Source: Candidatus Kuenenia stuttgartensis (GTDB lineage: Bacteria > Planctomycetota > Planctomycetia > Pirellulales > UBA1268). From it: a stretch of 33,671 nt of DNA. Shown here piece after piece: positions 7,162-13,960 of the stretch. The translations under genes were made by a program, and so were the position numbers. The notes beneath the pieces are model-generated. The model saw only the letters and a program-made list of their open reading frames with translations. It had not been told where the DNA came from and did not search any database. The first letter of the stretch is position 1. The number at the start of each line of letters is the position of its first letter. The DNA is taken from assembly GCA_945870505.1 (NCBI GenBank), contig CAMBSN010000027.1, positions 1 through 33,671 of the forward strand, given 5' to 3'.

Positions 7162-9114
7162 ATGACTCAGTGTCGTTTGTCGGCGCTTGTAGCCTGTCTT
7201 GTCACCATGGCTGCGTCCGTGGCCGTCGCCCAGCCGGCCGTCGTTCCCGCCGGGTGGACGGCGCTTTTTAATGGCCGCGACCTCGCCGGCTGGCGGGGAA
7301 GGCCTCACTTCGATCCTGCGAAGGAGGCCGAAGGCACGCCCGAGGAGCGGACGAAGCGGCAGGCTGAGTGGGACGCCGACATGCGGCAGCACTGGACGGT
7401 GGAAAACGGCGTGATCGTCAGCGACGGCCACGGCGTGTTTCTCACCACCGACCGCGACTTCGGCGACTTTGAACTGGACCTCGAGTGGATGCTGCCGGCA
7501 GCGTGCGCCGACAGCGGGATTTATCTCCGCGGCAATCCGCAGGTGCAGATCTGGGACCCAGCCTGCGAAAGGGATTTCAAGCACGGCTGCGAGAAGGGGT
7601 CGGGCGGCCTCTGGAACAACCCTGCCGACGCGCCAGGCAGGTGGCCGCTCGTGAAGGCTGACAAGCCGATCGGCGAGTGGAACACCACGCGGATCACGAT
7701 GAAGGGCGATCGAGTGACAGTGGTGCTCAACGGCCAGGTCGTGGTGAACGACGCGCCGCTTGCCAACTACTTTCAGAAGGGGCAGCCTCTGCCTGCACGG
7801 GGCCCGATCCAGATTCAGACCCATGGGGCGCCGATGCACGTTCGTAACGTGTTCGTCCGCGACCTCGGCACGTTTGACCTCTCGAAAACTGACTGGCGGG
7901 ATCTCGGCGAGGTGGATTTTACGAACGTTAACTGTGCGGCCGACACCTGGACGTGGACGCCCGATCGCGTGAAGTGCACCGGGCAGCCGGTGGGCGTGAT
8001 TCGCACCAAGGAGCCGATCGCCGACTTCGAGATGTCGCTCGAATGGCGGCACCTCTCCGACGGCGGTAACTCAGGGGTGTTTCTCTGGGCGCCGAAGGCG
8101 GCGCTCGATTCGATCAAGCCCGGCCAGCTGCCCCCCGGTGGCATCGAGGTGCAGGTGCTCGACCACGCCTTCACGGCGCAGTACGAGGCATCGAGCGGTA
8201 AGAAGGCCGACTGGTTCACGACCGATGGCGACGTCTTTCCGGTGGGCTCGTCCACGATGAAGCCTTTCCCGCCCACCGCCCCGCGTGGATCGCGGAGTTT
8301 CCCGAAGGAGCGGCACTCGCTGGGCACGCCCGAGTGGAATCACTACTTCATCCGGGCCGTGAAGGGGGAGGTGCGGCTCTGGGTGAACGGCCACGAGGTC
8401 TCAGGGGGCTCCGACTGCAGCCCATCGAGCGGGTATCTTTGCCTCGAGTCGGAAGGGGCCCCGGTGGAGTTTCGCCGCATGAAAATCAGGGAGATCGCCG
8501 CCACGGGTTCGCCCGCGTCAGAGGAGGGCTTCGTGCAGCTGTTCGATGGCACCACGCTCGACGGCTGGCAGGGGGCGGTCGATGGCTACGAGGCCGTGAA
8601 TGGAGAGATCCGCTCGAAGCCGGGCGTGGGCGGCAATCTGCTCACGGCGGGCGAGTACGGCGACTTTGAACTACGGTTCGAGTTCCAGCTCACGCCCAGC
8701 GCCAACAACGGCCTCGCGATCCGCGTACCGCCGCAGGGGGATGCGGCGTTTCAGGGGATCGAACTCCAGATCCTCGATGACGGCCACGAGAAGTACAAAG
8801 ACATCAAGCCCTGGCAGGCGCACGGCTCGATCTACGGCGTCGTGGCTGCCGAGCGCGGCACGTGCCTGAAGCCTGCCGGAGAGTGGAACACCGAGGAGGT
8901 GACGGTGCAGGGCTCACGGATCAAGGTCGTGGTGAACGGCAAGACGATCGTCAACGCCGATACCGCTCCCTTCCGCGATGGTCAGCCCACGCCCGACGGC
9001 CAGGCCCACCCGGGCCTCGCCCGTACGAAGGGGCACCTTGGATTTGCCGGTCATCATGACGAGGTCCACTTCCGCAACATCCGGCTCCGCGATCTTTCGA
9101 ACGTACCGAACTGA
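7162..9114 (+). CDS. Secreted protein with three DUF1080 (3-keto-disaccharide hydrolase) domains
   Basis: 650 residues from ATG 7162. The in-frame ATG-less upstream extension to 6907 runs through repeat DNA, while AAGGA lies 5 bases before 7162 and a Sec signal peptide follows directly (MTQCRLSALVACLV...ASVAVAQ, cut after AVA). Three concanavalin-like DUF1080 units follow: about 30-235 (GWTALFNGRDLAGWRG), 240-430 (LSDGGNSGVFLWAP, GGIEVQVLDH) and 455-648 (FVQLFDGTTLDGWQG, NNGLAIRVPPQG, GIELQILDD). DUF1080 proteins have been linked to cleavage of 3-keto-glycosides. Units 1 and 3 keep the FNG/FDG-x(3)-L-x-GW start; unit 2 has lost it and may be structural or bind substrate. It is probably still in the operon despite the 295-bp gap. 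Confidence 0.9.
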   Translation: MTQCRLSALVACLVTMAASVAVAQPAVVPAGWTALFNGRDLAGWRGRPHFDPAKEAEGTPEERTKRQAEWDADMRQHWTVENGVIVSDGHGVFLTTDRDFGDFELDLEWMLPAACADSGIYLRGNPQVQIWDPACERDFKHGCEKGSGGLWNNPADAPGRWPLVKADKPIGEWNTTRITMKGDRVTVVLNGQVVVNDAPLANYFQKGQPLPARGPIQIQTHGAPMHVRNVFVRDLGTFDLSKTDWRDLGEVDFTNVNCAADTWTWTPDRVKCTGQPVGVIRTKEPIADFEMSLEWRHLSDGGNSGVFLWAPKAALDSIKPGQLPPGGIEVQVLDHAFTAQYEASSGKKADWFTTDGDVFPVGSSTMKPFPPTAPRGSRSFPKERHSLGTPEWNHYFIRAVKGEVRLWVNGHEVSGGSDCSPSSGYLCLESEGAPVEFRRMKIREIAATGSPASEEGFVQLFDGTTLDGWQGAVDGYEAVNGEIRSKPGVGGNLLTAGEYGDFELRFEFQLTPSANNGLAIRVPPQGDAAFQGIELQILDDGHEKYKDIKPWQAHGSIYGVVAAERGTCLKPAGEWNTEEVTVQGSRIKVVVNGKTIVNADTAPFRDGQPTPDGQAHPGLARTKGHLGFAGHHDEVHFRNIRLRDLSNVPN

Positions 9115-9144
9115 ACGAATCCCTTTTTTCCCCAGAGGCCATCC

Positions 9145-10446
9145 ATGAACCGTTCCCATTCTACTTCCCCGCCAGCCCCCACGTTCCGCCTCTGGCTGAT
9201 GATGGTGCTGGAGTTTGCGATCTGGGGAGCGTGGCTACCCCTGATCTGGGGCTACATGGGAGCGAAGATTGAAGACGGCGGCCTCGGCTTCAGCGGCTCG
9301 CAGATCGCCTGGGTGGGCAGCGCCTTTGCGATCGCGTCGATCGTCGGCATCTTTTTCTCCAGCCAGTTCGCCGACCGGACGTTTGCGGCCGAGCGGTTCA
9401 TGGCGGCCAGCCACCTGATCGGCGGCCTGGCGATGCTCGGGCTCTACTGGGCGAAGGATTTTCCGACCTTCTTCGGGCTGATGCTCGTGCACGCGTTGTT
9501 TTACGTGCCGACGATCTCCGTCTCAAACTCGCTCGCCTTCGCCCACATGAAGGACGCGCAGAAGGAGTTTGGGATCGTCCGCATGGGTGGCACGATCGGC
9601 TGGATCCTCGTGGCCTGGCCGCTGTACTTCATCCTCGAGGGCAAGTCGGGCGCAGAGGCGATGTCTGCGAGTCGTACGATTTTCCTGATCGCCGGCGGCC
9701 TCTCGCTGGTGCTCGCCGTCTACAGCCTCGTCCTGCCGCACACCCCACCGAAGCCGGCCAAGGCGGGGGAGGGGGGCTTCGCCTGGCTGAAGGCGGCGAA
9801 GTTTCTCGCCAAGCCCTATCTCGCCGTGCTGTTTCTCGTGACCTTCATCGACGCCGTGATCCACAACGGCTACTTCGTGATGGCGGGCGACTTCCTGGGG
9901 AGCAAGGCGGTGGGCCTCGCGCCAAAGTGGATCATGCCGGTGATGAGTATCGGCCAGGTGGCGGAGATCGCCACGATGGCGGTCCTCGGCACGGTGCTTG
10001 CGAAACTGGGCTGGAAGACCACGATGATCCTCGGGATCTTGGGCCACGCGGCTCGGTTCGCCGTGTTTGCGCTGATGCCGCAGAACCAGGCGGTGATCAT
10101 CGCGGTGCAGGTGCTGCACGGCATCTGCTACGCCTTCTTCTTCGCCACGCTTTATATCTTCATCGACGCCGCCTTCCCGAAGGATGTGCGGAGCAGTGCC
10201 CAGAGTCTCTTCAACCTGCTCGTCCTCGGCCTCGGCGACCTGGCCGCCAAGTGGCTCTTCATCCCGCTTCAGGAGAGCCTGAAGGGAGCCGACGGCATCG
10301 ATTACCGCCGGCTGTTCCTGGTGCCGACGTTCATGGCGCTGGCGGCTGCGGTGGCGCTCGCGATCGCCTTCTGGCCGCCACAATCGCTGGCCACGGCAGC
10401 CGAGACCGAAGACGACCTCGAAACCGAGCCCCAGGCGATCACCTGA
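9145..10446 (+). CDS. MFS transporter, nucleoside:H+ symporter-like
   Basis: A 433-residue integral membrane protein with about twelve hydrophobic segments, the first at LWLMMVLEFAIWGAWLPLIWGYM. It resembles the NHS/NupG-type branch of the major facilitator superfamily (WGAW near the start, HALFYVPTISVSNSLAFAHM, FGIVRMGGTIGWI, HGICYAFFFATLYIFID). It begins 30 bp after the DUF1080 gene with AGAGG upstream. In planctomycetes and Bacteroidetes this type is commonly beside sugar-catabolic Gfo/Idh/MocA genes, so here it more likely imports the sugar released outside than nucleosides. Its stop codon lies in a hairpin shared with the convergent sigma gene. Confidence 0.88.
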   Translation: MNRSHSTSPPAPTFRLWLMMVLEFAIWGAWLPLIWGYMGAKIEDGGLGFSGSQIAWVGSAFAIASIVGIFFSSQFADRTFAAERFMAASHLIGGLAMLGLYWAKDFPTFFGLMLVHALFYVPTISVSNSLAFAHMKDAQKEFGIVRMGGTIGWILVAWPLYFILEGKSGAEAMSASRTIFLIAGGLSLVLAVYSLVLPHTPPKPAKAGEGGFAWLKAAKFLAKPYLAVLFLVTFIDAVIHNGYFVMAGDFLGSKAVGLAPKWIMPVMSIGQVAEIATMAVLGTVLAKLGWKTTMILGILGHAARFAVFALMPQNQAVIIAVQVLHGICYAFFFATLYIFIDAAFPKDVRSSAQSLFNLLVLGLGDLAAKWLFIPLQESLKGADGIDYRRLFLVPTFMALAAAVALAIAFWPPQSLATAAETEDDLETEPQAIT

Positions 10447-10455
10447 TCGCCTGGG
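10430..10455. terminator. Bidirectional terminator-like hairpin between convergent genes
   Basis: A perfect 12-bp inverted repeat, CCCAGGCGATCA (10430-10441) and TGATCGCCTGGG (10444-10455), separated by two bases. It spans the stop of the MFS gene and ends 15 bp from the sigma-factor stop. There is no clear T-run, so termination may need a factor; the stem could also protect both 3' ends. Confidence 0.5.
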
Positions 10456-10470
10456 CGGCTGGGCCTGCGG

Positions 10471-11082
10471 TCAGCAGGTTCGGAGGGCCGAGGCTTGGAG
10501 CCGATGAAGGGCCGTGTTGAGCCGGCTCTTGACGGTGCCCACCGGAATGCCGAGGCGGCAGGCCACCTCGCGGTGCTTGAGCCCATGACGATAGACGAGG
10601 TCGAGCGTGCTGCGGAGCGGTTCTGGTAGTGCTGAGACCGCCTTCAGGACCCAGGCGACGGACTCAGCATCCTGCATCATCTCGGTCGAGTTTTGGCCCT
10701 TGGCAGCGATCGTCTCGGCCAGCGAACCCGACTCCGGGCGGGCATCCGCCGGGCGGTCGAGGCTCACCATCCGGTGGCGGTGGTTCCGCCGGCGGGCATC
10801 GATCGCCTGGTTGGTGGCGATCGCGTAGAGCCACGGGCGGAAACGGTGGCCGTCGGCGAACTGGCTGCTCTTCTGATGGACGCGGAGAAACGTGGCCTGA
10901 AACACGTCCTCCGCCAACTGGGCGTCGCCGCCGAGGTAGCGGCGGAGGTAGCCGTAGAGTTCGTGCTCGTAGCGGTGGACGAGCGTCTCGAAAGCATCGG
11001 CATCGTCGCGGACTCGGATCCTGCGGATCAGATCCTCGTCGGTTTTGGTTTCGGTCTCGGTCTCGGATTCGGAACGTGCCAT
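10471..11082 (-). CDS. ECF RNA polymerase sigma factor
   Basis: 203 residues from the ATG at 11082, preferred over the ATG at 11103 because AGGAGG (11091-11096 on the other strand) lies 8 bases upstream. After an acidic Ser/Glu/Thr repeat (about 3-16), region 2 covers about 25-95 (DAFETLVHRYEHELYGYLRRYLG, LAEDVFQATFLRVHQ, FRPWLYAIATNQAIDARRR) and region 4 about 140-200 (LPEPLRSTLDLVYRHGLKHREVACRLGI, then VGTVKSRLNTALHRLQ). It directs RNA polymerase to an alternative promoter set. No anti-sigma gene is adjacent, so its control is not visible. It faces the sugar operon convergently and lies on the same strand downstream of the sulfur genes. Confidence 0.93.
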   Translation of the reverse strand: MARSESETETETKTDEDLIRRIRVRDDADAFETLVHRYEHELYGYLRRYLGGDAQLAEDVFQATFLRVHQKSSQFADGHRFRPWLYAIATNQAIDARRRNHRHRMVSLDRPADARPESGSLAETIAAKGQNSTEMMQDAESVAWVLKAVSALPEPLRSTLDLVYRHGLKHREVACRLGIPVGTVKSRLNTALHRLQASALRTC

Positions 11083-11284
11083 GGCCCGGCCCTCCTGCTG
11101 CACGGGTGGAACCTTCGGGGAATCGCGGCGGCGCCGGATAGTCCGAAGGCATCTTTTCTCTCATGCACGATCCGTGCCAAACCGACAACCGCCCCACGCA
11201 ATCCGAAAAACCTGGTAAATCGCCTCAGAAACCCAGATTGAGGGCCGCCGGCAACGACCGCCGGAATGGCAGGGGTGTATCAAC

Positions 11285-11320
11285 TTGCAACGCTGGCGTT
11301 GCATTTTGCAACGTTTGCAA
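11285..11320. promoter_or_regulatory. TTGCAA-rich hairpin cluster upstream of the sigma gene
   Basis: Three TTGCAA palindromes (11285-11290, 11306-11311, 11315-11320) lie within 36 bp, and a perfect 8-bp hairpin TGCAACGC/GCGTTGCA (11286-11293 and 11296-11303). It starts 10 bp beyond the stop of the MBL/rhodanese gene and about 200 bp before the sigma start. It could be a transcript end or a binding site for a regulator of the sigma gene. Confidence 0.4.
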
Positions 11321-11329
11321 GGCCGCCCG

Positions 11330-12739
11330 CTACGTCGCCATCGGCCGTTTTGCGGCCAGCCACGCCTTGAATCCGCCCACCAGATCACGGGCGTCGGAGC
11401 GGCCACGTTGCTGCAGCAGGCTGGCGGCGATCGCGGATCGATAGCCTCCCTCGCAGTGGACCACGACGGGACGGCTAACCGGGATCTCGGCGATCCGGTC
11501 TTGGAGGTGGGGCAGCGGGATGTTGAGGCTGCCAGGCACGTGGCCGCTAGCATGCTCGGTCGCGGTCCGCACGTCCACGATCACCGGCTTCGCGCCGAGG
11601 TCGGATCGGCCGCCGGCGAGCCATTCGGCGAGGGCCGGGGCCGTGATCCGTTCCGTCCGCTCGACGAGGTCATTCCGGGAGGCCAGCGCGTGCATACCGC
11701 CGGCGAGGTAGCCGGCCACGTTGTCGAGGCCGATCCGGCCCAGCCGCATCACCGCCTCCTCCTCGCCGCCCTCCTCGGCGATCACCACGATCGGCCGGTC
11801 GGTGGAGAGCATCGATCCGGCCCAGGTGGCGTACTTGCCGTCGAGGGCAATGTTGAGGCTGCCCCTGAGGTGGCCTCCCTCGAAGTCGATACCCCCGCGG
11901 ACGTCGAGGGACTGGGCGCCGGCCTTCTGCATCGCCAATACCGCGTCGAGCGAGAGAGCCTTCAGATTCGTTTTCATCGCCTCATCGAGCGACGCCCGTT
12001 CCTTGCGGTTGAGGATCGCGTCGTGCGCGAAGTAGTCCGGCGCCTCCGGCTGATCGGCCGTGACGATCGCCTTGAACTCCGAGCGGCTCATTGGCTGGAG
12101 GGCGTAGTTGAACTTCTTCTGCTCCCCGATCGTCGAGACCGTCTCCTTCGACAGGCTCTTGCCGCACATGCTCCCCGCCCCATGCGCGGGATAGACGAGG
12201 GTGGCGTCGGGCAACTTCATGAGCTTGGTGGTGATGCTCTCGTAGAGCATGTCGGCCAGTTCGTCGGCCGTGACGCCGATGCTGGCCAGAAGGTCGGGGC
12301 GGCCGACGTCGCCGATGAGGAGCGTGTCGCCCGTGAGCACCGCCAGCGGGGCTGTCGCCGACTTCGCGAGGTCGTAGACCAGAATCGAGATGCCCTCGGG
12401 CGTGTGGCCGGGCGTCTCCATGATCTCGAGTTTCACGTCGCCGAACTCGACCACATCGCCGTCCTTCATCGAGCTGCAGGGAAACTCCGCCTGCGCCCGG
12501 CGGCCGAGGTGGATCGTGGCCCCGGCGCGGTCGCGGAGTTCGATGTGGCCGGCGATGAAGTCGGCATGGAAGTGCGTGAGAACCACGTACCTGATCGTGA
12601 ATCCGCCGGCTTGGGCGTCGGTGATGTACTGGCCGATGTCCCGCTGGGGATCGACCACAGCCGCCGTCTTCGTCTTCTCGTCCGTGATCATGTACGAGGC
12701 GTGCGAGAGGCAGGCCAGGTAATACTGCTGGATTTTCAA
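11330..12739 (-). CDS. Persulfide-dioxygenase-like MBL-fold hydrolase fused to two rhodanese domains
   Basis: 469 residues from a TTG start at 12739, chosen because the family start KIQQYYLACLSHASYMI follows directly and GGAG lies 8 bases upstream; the longer frame to 13051 overlaps the next gene. Residues 1-240 are an ETHE1-like metallo-beta-lactamase domain: THFHADFIAGH (His56, His58, Asp60), GHTPEG (His112) and GDTLLIGDVGRPDL (Asp138), expected to hold the catalytic iron, and YPAHGAGSMCGKSLS. The first rhodanese domain (about 265-360) lacks the active-site Cys; the second (about 375-465) keeps it in VVHCEGGYRS (about Cys429). Likely role: oxidising glutathione-type persulfide to sulfite and moving sulfane sulfur in the cytoplasm. 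Its start lies 47 bp after the membrane rhodanese gene. Confidence 0.92.
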   Translation of the reverse strand: MKIQQYYLACLSHASYMITDEKTKTAAVVDPQRDIGQYITDAQAGGFTIRYVVLTHFHADFIAGHIELRDRAGATIHLGRRAQAEFPCSSMKDGDVVEFGDVKLEIMETPGHTPEGISILVYDLAKSATAPLAVLTGDTLLIGDVGRPDLLASIGVTADELADMLYESITTKLMKLPDATLVYPAHGAGSMCGKSLSKETVSTIGEQKKFNYALQPMSRSEFKAIVTADQPEAPDYFAHDAILNRKERASLDEAMKTNLKALSLDAVLAMQKAGAQSLDVRGGIDFEGGHLRGSLNIALDGKYATWAGSMLSTDRPIVVIAEEGGEEEAVMRLGRIGLDNVAGYLAGGMHALASRNDLVERTERITAPALAEWLAGGRSDLGAKPVIVDVRTATEHASGHVPGSLNIPLPHLQDRIAEIPVSRPVVVHCEGGYRSAIAASLLQQRGRSDARDLVGGFKAWLAAKRPMAT

Positions 12740-12786
12740 GGCACGGTCTCCGGGCGGTGGAGGCAGGAGGATCCGCTGGGCGTTGG

Positions 12787-13737
12787 TCAGGGGCCGACGA
12801 CGGTGGGGAAGCCGGCCTTTGTCAGATCGGGATAGCCGGGCTTGAGCGGGCGGACGTCGTAGCCGCTGTTCTGCAGGATCTTCGCGGCGGCGAGGCAGCG
12901 GCCTCCGGCGAGGCAGTGCACGTAGACGATTTTGTCTTTGGGAAGAATGCGGGCCAGTTGGTCCGGTGGCACACCTCGTTCGAGCGTGCTCAGGGGTAGC
13001 GACACCGCACCGGTCACGTGGCCATCCTTCCACTCGTCGGGTTCGCGGCAATCGACGAGCACGGCCTTCTGCTGGGCGACGCCTTGCTGGACGAGGTCGA
13101 GGGAGTCTTTCGTGTGCTGTGCCAACGCCTGGCCCGAGAGGCTGGTAGCGAGCAGGCCTGCGAGGAGCATCCGGCTACAGAAGGTGGCGGACGACGCAGC
13201 GGCCTGGTTCCACGGCATCCGGGCGAGCAGCATCGCCATGCCGCAGGTGTCGGTGACGCCGGCGAACACGAGGCCGCAGCCGATGAAACCGGCGAGTCCG
13301 GCACCGATCACCTTCCAGTTCACCGGCGCGTCGGGCCCAAAGGCGGCAAGGGCGGCCCCGATGGCGACGAGCGTACCGGCGGCGATCCGCACCTGCCGCT
13401 CGAGCGACATCACCTTCCGGCCGCGGACCACGGGCAGGCCCGCAGCCTCGCAGGCGGCCGTGCCCCCCTCCACGCTCACCACTTTGTCGATGCCGGCGGC
13501 GAGCATCTTCTCGCAGGCTTTGTGGCTACGGCCGCCCGATTTGCAGACGAAGTAGACCGGGCCGTCGCCGCCCAGTCCGGCGATGTCCTTTGGAGTGAGC
13601 CGGTCGAGGGGCACGTTGCGGGCAAAATCGACGTGCACTTCGCCGTACTCGGCCGGCGTGCGGACGTCGATCAGCGTCAGCTTCTCGCCGCGGCGGCGAC
13701 GATCAGCGAGCGTGGCGGGGGTGACCGTGGCAACCAT
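12787..13737 (-). CDS. Membrane double-rhodanese protein (rhodanese - DUF2892 - rhodanese)
   Basis: 316 residues from the ATG at 13737, where GGAGG lies 7 bases upstream; the ATG at 13791 would lack this site. Residues 10-108 are a rhodanese domain with active-site Cys65 (VCKSGGRS). Residues 113-180 match the two-helix DUF2892 segment of YgaP-like proteins (DTCGMAMLLARMPWN at its end). A third hydrophobic stretch at 189-206 looks exactly like a signal peptide (MLLAGLLATSLSGQALAQ), and a second rhodanese domain follows with Cys275 (VHCLAGGRC). Three membrane passes would put the second rhodanese outside and the first inside the cytoplasmic membrane. It is the first gene of the sulfur pair and probably relays sulfane sulfur. 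Confidence 0.88.
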   Translation of the reverse strand: MVATVTPATLADRRRRGEKLTLIDVRTPAEYGEVHVDFARNVPLDRLTPKDIAGLGGDGPVYFVCKSGGRSHKACEKMLAAGIDKVVSVEGGTAACEAAGLPVVRGRKVMSLERQVRIAAGTLVAIGAALAAFGPDAPVNWKVIGAGLAGFIGCGLVFAGVTDTCGMAMLLARMPWNQAAASSATFCSRMLLAGLLATSLSGQALAQHTKDSLDLVQQGVAQQKAVLVDCREPDEWKDGHVTGAVSLPLSTLERGVPPDQLARILPKDKIVYVHCLAGGRCLAAAKILQNSGYDVRPLKPGYPDLTKAGFPTVVGP

Positions 13738-13795
13738 GGAAAATCCTCCGGAAGGGCGGGGAAGGCGGCGTCGGCCCCTGGACCGCACCATTGAT

Positions 13796-13823
13796 AATAT
13801 ATCGTAATGTCACGACATGTCAA
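13796..13823 (-). promoter_or_regulatory. Promoter of the sulfur gene pair with operator candidate
   Basis: On the minus strand TTGACA (13823-13818) and TATATT (13801-13796) are 16 bases apart, a near-consensus housekeeping promoter about 55-60 bp upstream of the rhodanese start. Within and over the -35/spacer lie a direct repeat TGACAT (13822-13817 and 13812-13807, one helical turn apart) and a perfect inverted repeat ATGTC-N2-GACAT (13807-13818). This is where a repressor would block the polymerase. The regulator is not in the window. Confidence 0.6.
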
Positions 13824-13881
13824 TCACTTTTTCCTGGGCCGACAAGCGTCCTCCGAAACGTCACGGGCCGGTGACCGTAGA

Positions 13882-13901
13882 GTGGGGGCCCGGGCCCCCA
13901 C
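13882..13901. repeat. 20-bp perfect palindrome GTGGGGGCCCGGGCCCCCAC
   Basis: Fully self-complementary, all G and C except its ends, in the 223-bp gap between the divergent sulfur pair and recC. A second hairpin follows at 13915-13932. It could form a very stable hairpin in the recC leader or shield it from divergent transcription. Confidence 0.85.
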
Positions 13902-13914
13902 AGGGAATGTCGGT

Positions 13915-13932
13915 GAGGCGGCTTCGCGCCTC
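13915..13932. repeat. Hairpin in the recC leader
   Basis: GAGGCG (13915-13920) and CGCCTC (13927-13932) pair around a six-base loop, 28 bp before the recC start codon and just upstream of its AAGGAAG ribosome site. It may tune recBCD translation or be part of the same repeat unit as the palindrome at 13882. Confidence 0.45.
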
Positions 13933-13960
13933 GGGCTGCCGGTCAGCAAGGAAGCGCACG

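Noticed and set aside
9119-9135. T-run after the DUF1080 gene as a terminator
   Set aside because: The TTTTTT at about 9123 has no convincing stem before it, and the MFS gene starts 30 bp downstream of the stop with the same orientation.
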